Origin: Solibacillus sp. FSL H8-0538 | GTDB lineage: Bacteria; Bacillota; Bacilli; Bacillales_A; Planococcaceae | Assembly (NCBI RefSeq): GCF_038003525.1 | Contig: NZ_JBBOPI010000001.1 | Span: 1,293,001 to 1,357,000 of the forward strand | Direction of reading: 5' to 3' | DNA length: 64,000 nt | Shown: positions 47,033-55,856 of the stretch, piece by piece | How positions within the stretch are numbered: position 1 is the first letter of the stretch | Layout: each line of letters opens with the position of its first letter | Notes under the pieces: model-generated | What the model saw: the letters and a program-made list of their open reading frames with translations, nothing else | Database searches by the model: none | What the model was told of the DNA's origin: nothing | Program-made: the position numbers and the translations under genes

Positions 47033-47074
47033 AAAACATGCTTCTCTCTAAATAACTAGAGCGAAGCATGTTCG
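47033..47074. terminator. Hairpin terminator downstream of the DUF4871-like lipoprotein gene
   Basis: A 10-bp stem (47035-47044 with 47063-47072), with inner CTCTA/TAGAG pairing, ends against the stop codon of the minus-strand lipoprotein gene. T tracts are short. Confidence 0.6.
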
Positions 47075-47575
47075 TTATTCATTAATGTCATAAATTAAAA
47101 CGTCAAATAATTGTTCATTGACATAAAGTAAAATCGCCCATTGTCCGGGCTGTAGTATTTTCACATGAGAAGGGGCATGTGCATCAGCTCCATTTACTGG
47201 TCCGCTTAGGCCGATTGTCCAGCCATCTGTTAATATGGGGTGGACTATTTGTAAATCTTTATGAACTCCAACAACTGTTAGCTTTGTATCTAGGTTTTGC
47301 TCGATCCCCCAAACATGCCACATCCACTTTTGTGTTGTTAAACTTGGCGCGTCTACACCGATCACACCTGACTTATTTTCATTGCCGATAATTCCAGCCT
47401 CTCCAAATTTCATTGCTTTTTTATCCCAGTCTATTGCCTCGAAGTCACTTGGTTGAACATAAGCGGGAATATTTTCAGGTAACGAGATTTCTGATGGTGC
47501 AGTTTCATTTGGTGTACAGCTAACTAGAAAAATCAGTAGGAGTAATAAAGCGGTTGGTATCCATTTTATCTTCAT
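47075..47575 (-). CDS. Lipoprotein, DUF4871-like
   Basis: A 166-residue protein with a lipoprotein signal peptide (lipobox LVSC, C20) and a soluble beta-rich domain with the sequence FGEAGIIGNENKSGVIG and KWMWHVWG, which I associate with DUF4871 proteins of Bacillales. Function is unknown. AGGAGGA stands before ATG 47575. It is a single gene bounded by a hairpin downstream. Confidence 0.72.
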   Translation of the reverse strand: MKIKWIPTALLLLLIFLVSCTPNETAPSEISLPENIPAYVQPSDFEAIDWDKKAMKFGEAGIIGNENKSGVIGVDAPSLTTQKWMWHVWGIEQNLDTKLTVVGVHKDLQIVHPILTDGWTIGLSGPVNGADAHAPSHVKILQPGQWAILLYVNEQLFDVLIYDINE

Positions 47576-47792
47576 GCAAATCCTCCTCTTAGATTGTTAT
47601 TATGTCTTGCATTCTATTTGAATACTGAAATTATTAATGCAGATGTTTTTTTTTCATAAATGCTGTAATTGGAGAAATTAACCTACAACTTATTTGAAAT
47701 TAAGCGTCAATGGCACTTATTTGCGGATAAGTCGTATATTAAATTCGTCAATTCTCGTTTTTCAAAAAAAAAAATGATTTAATAAAATTCGT

Positions 47793-47826
47793 GAAATAAA
47801 AAGAGATGGACCGTAGCAATCCATCC
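47793..47826 (-). terminator. Terminator of the chemoreceptor gene (minus strand)
   Basis: GATGG and CCATC form a short stem followed on the minus strand by TCTTTTTATTT. It lies beyond repeat A copy 2, so that repeat would be transcribed in the 3' UTR. The rest of 47576-47841 is AT-rich, with a run of A's near 47765, and holds no gene. Confidence 0.5.
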
Positions 47827-47841
47827 CTTCATTTTATTTCT

Positions 47842-48016
47842 GTTAAGGAAATTATAAAATACCGCCATGTGGATAACTTACAAAAAAGTAAATGCAACGT
47901 CTAGGCTAAAGCGCCAGCCCCTCGAGGTCGCGGTCTGCCCTCTGGCGAAAGTGGTGGAGCGTTTACTTTCGCTTCGGGCTCGCAAGCAGCTGTCGGGGCT
48001 AAGCAGGCACTTTAGC
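47842..48016. repeat. Dispersed intergenic repeat A, copy 2
   Basis: It is about 95% identical to 13021-13194. The right end is nine bases from the chemoreceptor stop codon. It includes the same ATGTGGATAAC left-end motif and GC-rich folded core. Confidence 0.85.
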
Positions 48017-48024
48017 GCTTTTGT

Positions 48025-50115
48025 TCATAGTTTAAAACGGCTTGCCGCAGCATTTAGTTGGGTTGCTACGTCTTTTAATTCGTGCATCATCTTGACGATT
48101 TTATGCATTTCTTGTACTTGCTCGTCGGCACTAGCCGTTACTTCTTCTGCGGAAGCTGCGGATTGTTCCGAAATGGCTGCGACCGTTTGCATGCCGGTCA
48201 TGACAGATTCTTTTTGTTCAAGCATGATGACTAGTTTATCCATTAAACCTGAGAGCTGCTGCTGAATTAATTTAGCTTGGAGCGATTGTTCATGGAACGC
48301 TGATTCTGTACTTGTTACCGAATCATTTTGCAATGCCAACAGCAGACTGTTTTTCTGTACGATGACAGCCGTTTGTTCCGCTTCTTGTAAAATACTCGTC
48401 ACTGTATGCTGCACGGTTTCAGTTTCACGGTGGGATTGTTCTGCAAGCTTGCGAACTTCATCTGCGACAACTGCAAAGCCTTTGCCATGTTCGCCAGCAC
48501 GAGCAGCTTCAATCGATGCGTTAAGCGCAAGTAAATTTGTTTGTGCTGTAATGCCTTGGATTGAACTCATCACCTGATCAATATTGGCAATTTTTTGTGC
48601 TAGGTTTTTCATCTGTTGTTCTAATTGTGCATTTACATCATTCGTATTATTGCTATGTTCTCGTAGCTTAGTGACTTCTGCCATACCTGATTGTGCTTGT
48701 TCCCCAGTTGCTTTTACTTGTACCATCATATCTTTAGATAGAAGAGAAAGCTCGTCAATCCGGTCGCCTAATAGTGATAGGTGCATATTCGATTGCTCAA
48801 TTTCCTCGGCTTGACTTAGCGCACCCTTGGCAATTTCGTCAATTGCCGTTGAAATTTCTGCACTACTTTGTGACATTTCTTCCATTACGCGGTTCATTGT
48901 TTCGGCCTGTGCGTCTACCTGGGTAGAGGAAGCACTGACATCTGAGACAACCTCATGCATCTGGCTACGCATCGCATTATAGGCTAAGCCAACTGCACCA
49001 ATTTCATCATTTTGTAATTTATTCGCATCCACCGAAATCGTTAAGGCTCCTTGCGCTGCCTGCTGTAATGCATGCTGTACATTTTTCAGCGGCTTTAAAT
49101 TACGGTAAATAGAGAAATAGGTAACCGCTGCTAGTATTAAGCCAATTAAAATACTAGCGGATAAAGACATTTTTAAAATTGTAAAAAACGTTGTTAATAT
49201 TGTTGATTTCGGTAAGAGTGTTTCAATAATCCAGTTGTCTTCACTAGTACCTAATTGAATCGGTAGGAACACAGAGTACGCATCTTCATCAAACGTTGTG
49301 GAATGTGCATAGGAGGACCAAGATTCACCACGTTGAATTGTTTCATTAATGCCGTCCCAGTCTGTTGTAATTTCCGTAATACTTTTCATAATATTATTTG
49401 CATCGTGGCTATCCGAAACGATAGACCCCCCAGATGAAATAACACGCTGAATGGCTGTTTCTGGAGTGTTTTCATGAACAATTGGATCTAAAAAATCGAG
49501 TGAAAAATCAGCAATACTCACGCCGATAAACAAATTGTCTACTATAATCGGCATCGCTACTGATACCATGGAAATTGTGTGGCCATTTAGCTCATAATCA
49601 TACGGCTCTATTATATACGTTTGGCCTTTCGCTTTAGGCTCTAAATACCATTCGCCAGCTGCGGCATCTTCGATAAAGTCAGCGTGGATGTCAACGTTTA
49701 CACGATTTATATAAGTGGCATACATTAAATCTTCTCCAATATATTGCCTGTCTGCTTCGGTTACAGAGGAGAAATTGCGACTATCTAAAATAACCGCGTA
49801 GCCTAAAATCTCTTCATTTGATTCCAGTGCCTGCGTTTTATAATCCAAAATCGTTGCGCCCTTTAATTGGTTTTGTTTATATAAGGAAGCAAGAAGGTCT
49901 CGATCTGCCTGTAACGAACTGATTGTCTCATTGAACTTTTCTTGAATGAGTAGAGCACTGTTTTTTGATAAAGCCTCAACGTATTGCTGCTGATCTTTTT
50001 TGCTAATGTCATACACGTACTGATTAGTGATGATGTTAAATAGAGTGAATAATACCAAAAACACACCAATTGTTATTAAAGATAAACGTAAAACTAAACT
50101 TCGTTGCTTTTTCAT
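48025..50115 (-). CDS. Methyl-accepting chemotaxis protein with dCache sensor
   Basis: A 696-residue chemoreceptor. It has a first membrane helix at about 10-32, a large extracellular double-Cache-like domain (about 35-300), a second helix (about 308-330), HAMP (about 330-385) and a cytoplasmic signalling domain with the hairpin tip [38 protein letters not shown] choose ATG 50115 after AGGTGG; GTG 50127 is part of that site. The C terminus ends RFKL without an obvious CheR-docking pentapeptide. The ligand is unknown; amino acids are common for this sensor type. Confidence 0.95.
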   Translation of the reverse strand: MKKQRSLVLRLSLITIGVFLVLFTLFNIITNQYVYDISKKDQQQYVEALSKNSALLIQEKFNETISSLQADRDLLASLYKQNQLKGATILDYKTQALESNEEILGYAVILDSRNFSSVTEADRQYIGEDLMYATYINRVNVDIHADFIEDAAAGEWYLEPKAKGQTYIIEPYDYELNGHTISMVSVAMPIIVDNLFIGVSIADFSLDFLDPIVHENTPETAIQRVISSGGSIVSDSHDANNIMKSITEITTDWDGINETIQRGESWSSYAHSTTFDEDAYSVFLPIQLGTSEDNWIIETLLPKSTILTTFFTILKMSLSASILIGLILAAVTYFSIYRNLKPLKNVQHALQQAAQGALTISVDANKLQNDEIGAVGLAYNAMRSQMHEVVSDVSASSTQVDAQAETMNRVMEEMSQSSAEISTAIDEIAKGALSQAEEIEQSNMHLSLLGDRIDELSLLSKDMMVQVKATGEQAQSGMAEVTKLREHSNNTNDVNAQLEQQMKNLAQKIANIDQVMSSIQGITAQTNLLALNASIEAARAGEHGKGFAVVADEVRKLAEQSHRETETVQHTVTSILQEAEQTAVIVQKNSLLLALQNDSVTSTESAFHEQSLQAKLIQQQLSGLMDKLVIMLEQKESVMTGMQTVAAISEQSAASAEEVTASADEQVQEMHKIVKMMHELKDVATQLNAAASRFKL

Positions 50116-50268
50116 ATAGAGCACCACCTATTCTGTATTGAAAGTTAATGTAATAGATATTTCAAAATGTCTATTTAAAAAGAATAATATGTAAAAAATA
50201 TAGCATTTTAGTCCGAAAATGTAAATAATACGAAAATTCATAGATGATAAGTGTTGTCTAAAATCTAC

Positions 50269-50297
50269 TTGCAAAAACCACATCTTATATGTATAAT
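50269..50297 (+). promoter_or_regulatory. Near-consensus sigma-A promoter of an orphan RNA
   Basis: TTGCAA at 50269-50274, a 17-base spacer and a perfect TATAAT at 50292-50297. The start would fall at about 50304. Confidence 0.82.
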
Positions 50298-50303
50298 GAA
50301 GTT

Positions 50304-50417
50304 TAGGTGCCAAAACCTTCGTAGAGCTTCGGCTTTACAACAAAAGCTTCCGCTAACAGCACGGATTCGCTGGGAAGCTTTTGCAGCGAGCAGGGAGATG
50401 AGCCCCTGCTCTTTTTT
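50304..50417 (+). ncRNA. Candidate small RNA, about 114 nt
   Basis: Directly after the promoter the sequence folds into successive stems. The first is GTAGAGC-TTCG-GCTTTAC (50321-50338). The second is an 11-bp stem (50341-50351 with 50373-50383) capped by CAGC/GCTG around ACGGATTC, with a 5-base bulge. The last is a terminator (50388-50417) ending in six T's. No open frame with a ribosome binding site is present, and no plus-strand gene follows for over 800 bases. It therefore looks like a free-standing RNA rather than a leader. I could not match it to 6S, SRP, tmRNA, RNase P or a riboswitch class. Confidence 0.65.
50388..50417 (+). terminator. Terminator of the candidate small RNA
   Basis: GAGCAGGG pairs with CCCTGCTC, followed by TTTTTT. 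Confidence 0.88.
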
Positions 50418-50592
50418 ATGGTTATGTTTAATAACCGTGTTGATATTGTGGAATTAAACTTCAGTAGTGAAAACATATTACAATCGTGCCTAGTACGCTT
50501 GGATTAGCTAGTTACACAACAGGAGCCTTTAATAGACCCTTTTTTAAAGAGAAGTTAAACAAGTTCGTTCAATTACATATAATTTATAAACG

Positions 50593-50630
50593 AAATCCCC
50601 AAGCTGCGACAAATGGCTCGGGGATTTTTT
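50593..50630 (+). terminator. Second plus-strand terminator in the 50.4-50.6 kb gap
   Basis: AATCCCC and GGGGATT arms with inner AGC/GCT, followed by six T's. The stretch 50418-50592 upstream has no gene or clear promoter, so what it terminates is unclear. Confidence 0.7.
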
Positions 50631-50634
50631 ATAT

Positions 50635-50680
50635 GGAAAGACACAACTCGCCCTAATTTGGGCGAGTTGTGTTTTTCTAA
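50635..50680. repeat. Dispersed hairpin repeat D, copy 4
   Basis: GACACAACTCGCCC-TAATTT-GGGCGAGTTGTGTTTTTC forms a near-perfect stem flanked by A and T tracts. It abuts the stop codon of the pyridoxamine-oxidase-like gene, for which it can serve as terminator. Confidence 0.78.
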
Positions 50681-51100
50681 TTATTCTAACGAAAACTCTA
50701 ATTCTTTCGGTGGCTCACCTTTTTTATTCATGAGGCGCATGCGAATTGGTTCAATTTTTAAAATGACCATCTGCTCTCTTTCTTTGAAAACTAGGCTAGC
50801 GAAGAAATCCATTAATTTTAGTTTCAATGCCGCATCATCAAATTCAGTTACTTTGCCTTCAATTTCAACAAAAGCATCACCAAAGCCTTCATTTTCATAG
50901 CCATATAAAATATGTGTATATGGATTTGCTAATAATTCGTCCACCTTATCAGAGTTTTTATCTGTTACGGTATACAGCACGAAATCTTTATTTTTGAATG
51001 TCATATACCGGCTAAACGGCTTCCCATTACTCACTGTCGCCATTGTTCCAATATGGGAGTTATTGAGGACTTCTAAAATTTCTTTTTTTACCGATTCCAT
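50681..51100 (-). CDS. Pyridoxamine 5'-phosphate oxidase-like protein (general stress type)
   Basis: A 139-residue split-barrel flavin-binding protein. The opening VLNNSHIGTMATVSNGKPFSRYMTF and the KVDELLANPYTHILYGYE segment fit the general stress protein 26 / PNPOx-like family, which bind FMN or F420-like cofactors. ATG 51100 is chosen because AAAGGATG contains the earlier ATG 51109. It is divergent from dinG. The precise reaction is unknown. Confidence 0.85.
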   Translation of the reverse strand: MESVKKEILEVLNNSHIGTMATVSNGKPFSRYMTFKNKDFVLYTVTDKNSDKVDELLANPYTHILYGYENEGFGDAFVEIEGKVTEFDDAALKLKLMDFFASLVFKEREQMVILKIEPIRMRLMNKKGEPPKELEFSLE

Positions 51101-51180
51101 TTCGATCATCCTTTCGATGTAACATGCGTTTATCTATTTCCTAACAGATGAAAAATTAAACGGAATATTGTCTACATGTT

Positions 51181-51209
51181 TTGCATGACCGGATAACGAA
51201 AAATATGAT
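51181..51209 (+). promoter_or_regulatory. Promoter of dinG
   Basis: TTGCAT at 51181-51186, a 17-base spacer and TATGAT at 51204-51209, about 40 bases before the dinG ATG. I see no LexA box between them. Confidence 0.7.
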
Positions 51210-51249
51210 AAAATGCCGTTATAATTAATTGAACTGTGAGTTGAGCGCA

Positions 51250-54036
51250 ATGATGGAAAGTCAGAAATATGCAATAGTTGATTTAGAAACGACAGGGCAC
51301 TCGCCGTCAAATGGTGATCGGATGATTCAAATCGCTATTGTCATTATGAAAAATTGGTGTATTGAAAAGACTTTTACAACATTCATTCACCCAGGAAAAC
51401 CAATTCCTTTGCTTATTCAAGATTTAACGAATATTACGGATGTTGATGTTGCGGACGCCCATCCATTTGAGGTGCATGCTGAATATATTTATGAGCTGCT
51501 TCAAGATGCGGTATTTGTTGCACATAATACCGATTTTGATGTGACCTTCTTACAGTCGGAGTTTATACGTGCCGGTTTACCGAAGTGGCATGGTAAAAAA
51601 ATTGATACAGTTGAACTAGCGAAAATATTATTTCCGATGTCTCTGAGCTATAAACTTAGTGATTTAGCGAGCGATTTAAATATTCCGCTTGAAAGCGCGC
51701 ACCGTGCGGATGATGATGCCAAAGCGACGGCTCTTTTATTGAAGAAATGCTGGGAAGAGCTACTTAACTTACCCCAGCTTACTTTAGAGCAACTGCATAA
51801 ACGTTCATTCCGTTTGAAAACAAATTTATCGCAGCTGTTTTTTGAAGCCCTTCATGAAAAACGCAAAAAAGTAGGGGATTCGAAGGACCATGTGTATTTT
51901 AATAAACTGGCAATCCAAAAAATGGCACCAACACCGAGTTCAAGTGTGCCCGAATACCATTATCCAGAGACGAATGCGGAAAAAATGGAGCTTTTGTCTT
52001 GTGCGCTACCAAATTATGAAGAGCGCCCACAGCAATTTCATATGATGGATACCATTTGGCGTAGTTTTAATAATAAAACGGAGCAAGTTATTGAGGCGTC
52101 AACGGGGATTGGGAAAACTTTGGCCTACTTGCTGCCTTCGATTTACTATGCCAAAACAAAAGGTAAAAAGGTTGGTATTAGTACATATACATCACATTTA
52201 CTCGACCAACTATTGTATAACGAAATACCGAAGCTAGAAGCGGTATTAGGTGAAAAAGTGAAAGTTGCACTACTGAAAGGAATGAATCATTACGTGGATG
52301 TCACGCGCTTTGAGCATATGTTAAAAGTGCCAGATGATTCGTATGATGAGACATTAACGGTTCTGCAAGTGTTAATTTGGCTTTCTAAAACGAAAACAGG
52401 GGACTTAGATGAGCTCAATGTAACAGGTGGGGGACAATTACTATTAGATAAAATTCGTAAAATTGAAGTGCCGAAAACGAAGATGCCGCTGTATGATTTT
52501 TACGCGCGTGCGTTGCAAAATAGTCGTCAGGCGGATGTTATTATTACCAATCATGCAATGCTACTCGCTGATTTAGTACGCCATGAACAAATTTTTGATA
52601 ATATCGGCGGATGGATCATTGATGAGGCGCATCAATTTGTGCAAGCTGCTATTCAGCGCGATGAAAAAATCTTCTCCTACACAAACTGGAAGTATTTATT
52701 CGGGCAAATTGGGAATTACACAGATGAACAGTTATTTTATTCCTTACAGCGCGCGGCATTAAAAAAACAACGTGTAGCGAAACAAACATTGCTACTGCTT
52801 GAAAAACGCTTCATGCAAATGACGACACAGTTTGATGGCGCAATTAATCTACTCGTTTCGGATATCCAACAAGCTCTGAAAAACATGAATAAGCACGACT
52901 TGAAACCAACGATTTTCCTACAAGATTTAGACATTGATTTTAAACGCATTGGGCAAGTTTCAGCGGCGATTCAAAATTGGATTGATTTGGCAGAAGAGGT
53001 AGCGGTTCAGTTTGAGGGTGGTGTTGACGAGTTAGCACCAGAACACCAGTATTTACTGGAGCAATGGCAATACTGGATTCGCGAGTTTAAGTTAAAGGCA
53101 TCGGAATGGGATGAGGTATTCCTTATTCAGCATCAGCATTATTCAGCCTGGATTGAAGTAGATCGCCGCAGTATTCCTGCTAGTATTCAGCTCTTTAAAA
53201 AGCCAATTAATGTGACGACAGTGATTCAGCAATTATTTGACCCAATTCGAGAACATGCATCGATTATTTGGACATCTGGTACGCTAACAGTGCCAAATAA
53301 TGAGCGTTTCATTACGGACCAGCTCGGTATAGACCTTACTGTTCCAATCGAAGTGTTGCAGGCGTCACCAAGTTATTATAGCGGTGCGCAAGCCTATGTG
53401 GTAACAGATATGCCGGATATTCAAGCCGTATCCCAGACGGATTATATTGAGGCAGTAGCACATGCCATCACGCGCACCGTTCGTACAACAGAAGGGCGCT
53501 GCTTTGTCCTATTTACATCGCAAGACATGCTGCGTAAAACGGTGGATCTCATCCAAGAAAGCGAGCTACTCAGAGACTATATGTTATTTGCACAAGGTGT
53601 GACAGCAGGAAGTCGCATGCGTTTACTGAAATCCTTTCAAAAGTTTAATCATTCCGTGTTGTTCGGGACAAATAGCTTCTGGGAAGGGGTAGATGTACCG
53701 GGTGACGGACTTTCAGCAGTTATTGTTGTGCGTTTACCGTTTTCATCACCTGATGAGCCGACATTTAAGTCTCGGGCGCATTTTTTACAATCAAATGGCC
53801 GTAATTCATTTGCGGAATTATCATTACCTGAAGCGATTATACGCTTTAAGCAGGGCTTCGGTCGTTTGATTCGTTCAAGCGAAGATAAAGGGGTATTCAT
53901 CGTGCTTGACCGACGAATTGATACAAAATCATATGGTGGGGAGTTTATTCGTGCATTACCCCCGATTTCTATACAAAAACTACCCCTCACATCTATGGTA
54001 CAAGAGCTCGGAACTTGGTATAATGAAAAACGATGA
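51250..54036 (+). CDS. dinG: DinG-family helicase with N-terminal DnaQ-like exonuclease
   Basis: A 928-residue protein. The N-terminal part (about 7-175) is a DEDD exonuclease with DLETTG at residues 11-16. The helicase part has Walker A GIGKT at 286-290, DEAH at 458-461 and late motifs FGTNSFWEGVDVPG and QGFGRLIRS. The Firmicute DinG lacks the iron-sulfur cysteines of E. coli DinG; I see no four-cysteine set here. In related bacteria it behaves mainly as a 3'-5' exonuclease. ATG 51250 or 51253 are both possible; upstream TTG 51229 overlaps the promoter region. Confidence 0.95.
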   Translation: MMESQKYAIVDLETTGHSPSNGDRMIQIAIVIMKNWCIEKTFTTFIHPGKPIPLLIQDLTNITDVDVADAHPFEVHAEYIYELLQDAVFVAHNTDFDVTFLQSEFIRAGLPKWHGKKIDTVELAKILFPMSLSYKLSDLASDLNIPLESAHRADDDAKATALLLKKCWEELLNLPQLTLEQLHKRSFRLKTNLSQLFFEALHEKRKKVGDSKDHVYFNKLAIQKMAPTPSSSVPEYHYPETNAEKMELLSCALPNYEERPQQFHMMDTIWRSFNNKTEQVIEASTGIGKTLAYLLPSIYYAKTKGKKVGISTYTSHLLDQLLYNEIPKLEAVLGEKVKVALLKGMNHYVDVTRFEHMLKVPDDSYDETLTVLQVLIWLSKTKTGDLDELNVTGGGQLLLDKIRKIEVPKTKMPLYDFYARALQNSRQADVIITNHAMLLADLVRHEQIFDNIGGWIIDEAHQFVQAAIQRDEKIFSYTNWKYLFGQIGNYTDEQLFYSLQRAALKKQRVAKQTLLLLEKRFMQMTTQFDGAINLLVSDIQQALKNMNKHDLKPTIFLQDLDIDFKRIGQVSAAIQNWIDLAEEVAVQFEGGVDELAPEHQYLLEQWQYWIREFKLKASEWDEVFLIQHQHYSAWIEVDRRSIPASIQLFKKPINVTTVIQQLFDPIREHASIIWTSGTLTVPNNERFITDQLGIDLTVPIEVLQASPSYYSGAQAYVVTDMPDIQAVSQTDYIEAVAHAITRTVRTTEGRCFVLFTSQDMLRKTVDLIQESELLRDYMLFAQGVTAGSRMRLLKSFQKFNHSVLFGTNSFWEGVDVPGDGLSAVIVVRLPFSSPDEPTFKSRAHFLQSNGRNSFAELSLPEAIIRFKQGFGRLIRSSEDKGVFIVLDRRIDTKSYGGEFIRALPPISIQKLPLTSMVQELGTWYNEKR

Positions 54037-54059
54037 GGAAAGAAAGCAGGTTGACAATT

Positions 54060-54137
54060 ATGAAACAAAATTTTTACAAAAGCGCAGTTAACGGCAACCA
54101 TCCGTTACAATCTGTGAAATTACAGGTGAACGAATGA
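54060..54137 (+). CDS. Possible 25-residue ORF coupled to ypmB
   Basis: ATG 54060 opens a 25-codon frame (MKQNFYKSAVNG...) whose TGA overlaps the ypmB start in ATGA. A weak AGCAGG lies about 11 bases upstream. B. subtilis has the small gene ypmA (about 56 codons) at this place, but this peptide does not resemble it. It may be a coupling ORF or chance. Confidence 0.35.
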   Translation: MKQNFYKSAVNGNHPLQSVKLQVNE

Positions 54138-54616
54138 AAAACTGGCTTATTTTTGGTGCTGTATTTATTTTATCTTTGTCACTTGTCATTTCAGTTTTAG
54201 TACTCTGGAAAGCCGATGCTCCATTCAACGATATGGAACAACAAGCAGAACAGCTAGCACTTGATACAAAGGCGCTTGCTGTTGTTTCAGAATCCTACAT
54301 TTACAATGGTAATAAGCCGTACACTACCGTATTCGGGGTAGACGAATATGGTAAGGAAAAAGCAATTTTCGTCCCAATCAGTTTAGAAGAGAATTCGATG
54401 CAGGAAGTATTTTTGCAGGACGGTATTACAAAAGAACAAGCATTAACCGTTTTAAGTAATGAAACGTCCGTAAAAGAAATACTTCATACAAAATTAGGCT
54501 TTGAAGAGGCGGGCGCGGTATGGGAAATTACTTATACTAACGAAGCTGAAAAACTTAATTATGTCTATATTTTGTTTGAAGACGGACAATGGTGGAAACG
54601 CATTTTGAACTTGTAG
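54134..54616 (+). CDS. ypmB: YpmB family membrane-anchored protein
   Basis: A 160-residue protein with one N-terminal membrane helix (about 5-26) and an extracellular domain of PepSY-like beta-alpha pattern, ending VYILFEDGQWWKRI. This is the DUF5590/YpmB layout and it sits between dinG and aspB as in B. subtilis. Function is unknown. The start overlaps a possible short ORF at 54060. aspB starts 14 bases after its stop. Confidence 0.87.
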   Translation: MKNWLIFGAVFILSLSLVISVLVLWKADAPFNDMEQQAEQLALDTKALAVVSESYIYNGNKPYTTVFGVDEYGKEKAIFVPISLEENSMQEVFLQDGITKEQALTVLSNETSVKEILHTKLGFEEAGAVWEITYTNEAEKLNYVYILFEDGQWWKRILNL

Positions 54617-54630
54617 AGGAGAATAATTCA

Positions 54631-55824
54631 ATGAAACAATTATTAGCTAACCGTGTAAAAACTTTAACACCATCTTCAACGCTGGCGATTACAGCAAAAG
54701 CGAAGGAACTAAAAGAGCAAGGCATTGACGTAATTGGTCTTGGAGCAGGCGAACCTGACTTCAATACACCGCAAAACATTTTAGATGCTGCCGCAATCTC
54801 AATGAATAAAGGATTTACAAAATACACTCCAGCAGGCGGTCTTCCTATATTAAAGCAAGCGATTATTGACAAGCTTTCACGTGACAATAACCTTACATAC
54901 AAAGCAAACGAAATTATCGTTGGTGTAGGTGCAAAACACGTGCTTTATACGCTTTTCCAAGTAATCTTAAATGAAGGTGACGAAGTAATTATTCCGATTC
55001 CGTATTGGGTTTCTTATCCTGAGCAAGTAAAATTAGCGGGCGGTGTACCTGTTTATGTGGAAGGTACAGCTGAACAAGGTTACAAAATTACAGCTGAGCA
55101 ATTAGCAAACGCTGTAACAGATAAAACAAAAGCAGTTATTATTAACTCACCATCTAATCCATCTGGTATGATTTACTCGAAAGATGAATTAGCGGAGTTA
55201 GCTAAAGTTGCCGAAGATAAAGATATTCTAATCATTTCTGATGAAATTTATGAAAAGCTTGTATACAATGGAGTAGAACATTTCTCAATTGCGCAACTTT
55301 CAGAGCAGGTTAAAGCACGTACAATCGTTGTCAACGGTGTGGCAAAATCGCACTCAATGACTGGTTGGCGTATTGGGTATGCAGCAGGGAACGCATCAAT
55401 TGTAAACGCGATGACGGACTTAGCATCCCACTCTACTTCAAATTCAACAACAACTGCACAATATGCAACAGTTGAGGCATATAACGGCTCTCAGGAGACA
55501 GTAGAGGTTATGCGTCAAGCATTTGAATCACGTTTAGAAGTAATTTTCCCTAAAGTTGCAGCAATCCCAGGATTCAAAGTATTAAAGCCTCAAGGTGCTT
55601 TCTACTTACTTCCGGATGTATCAGAAGCAGCTGCTAAAACAGGCTACGCATCAGTAGATGACTTTGCAAGCGCGTTATTAACGGAAGCAAATGTTGCAGT
55701 AATTCCAGGTTCAGGCTTTGGTGCACCAGCAACAATGCGTTTATCGTATGCAACATCATTAGAATTATTAGAAGAGGCAGTTCGTCGCATCGACACATTT
55801 GTAAAATCAAAATGGCAAGACTAA
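54631..55824 (+). CDS. aspB: Aspartate aminotransferase
   Basis: A class I PLP aminotransferase of 397 residues, subgroup Ib. It shows GLGAGEPDFNTP, the NSPSNPSG segment, SDEIYEKLVY and the PLP-lysine site VVNGVAKSHSMTGWRIGY. AGAGGAGAAT fixes ATG 54631; the upstream in-frame start falls inside ypmB. It interconverts aspartate and oxaloacetate with glutamate/2-oxoglutarate and is followed by asnS after 32 bases. Confidence 0.96.
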   Translation: MKQLLANRVKTLTPSSTLAITAKAKELKEQGIDVIGLGAGEPDFNTPQNILDAAAISMNKGFTKYTPAGGLPILKQAIIDKLSRDNNLTYKANEIIVGVGAKHVLYTLFQVILNEGDEVIIPIPYWVSYPEQVKLAGGVPVYVEGTAEQGYKITAEQLANAVTDKTKAVIINSPSNPSGMIYSKDELAELAKVAEDKDILIISDEIYEKLVYNGVEHFSIAQLSEQVKARTIVVNGVAKSHSMTGWRIGYAAGNASIVNAMTDLASHSTSNSTTTAQYATVEAYNGSQETVEVMRQAFESRLEVIFPKVAAIPGFKVLKPQGAFYLLPDVSEAAAKTGYASVDDFASALLTEANVAVIPGSGFGAPATMRLSYATSLELLEEAVRRIDTFVKSKWQD

Positions 55825-55856
55825 GACGTACTGTGCTCTAGATTTTGGAGGGCAAT

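Noticed and set aside
47867-48265. A 132-codon plus-strand open frame across repeat A copy 2 and the chemoreceptor 3' end.
   Set aside because: It is antisense to a well-supported chemoreceptor gene for most of its length, has no ribosome binding site and is broken in repeat copy 1.
50304-50417. 6S RNA, SRP RNA, tmRNA or a c-di-GMP riboswitch.
   Set aside because: Conserved cores of these families are not visible; the length is too short for tmRNA, RNase P or Bacillus-type SRP RNA, and no controlled gene follows.
51250-54036. Exonuclease-helicase fusion as a novel defence system.
   Set aside because: This is the normal architecture of Firmicute DinG, in its conserved genomic place.
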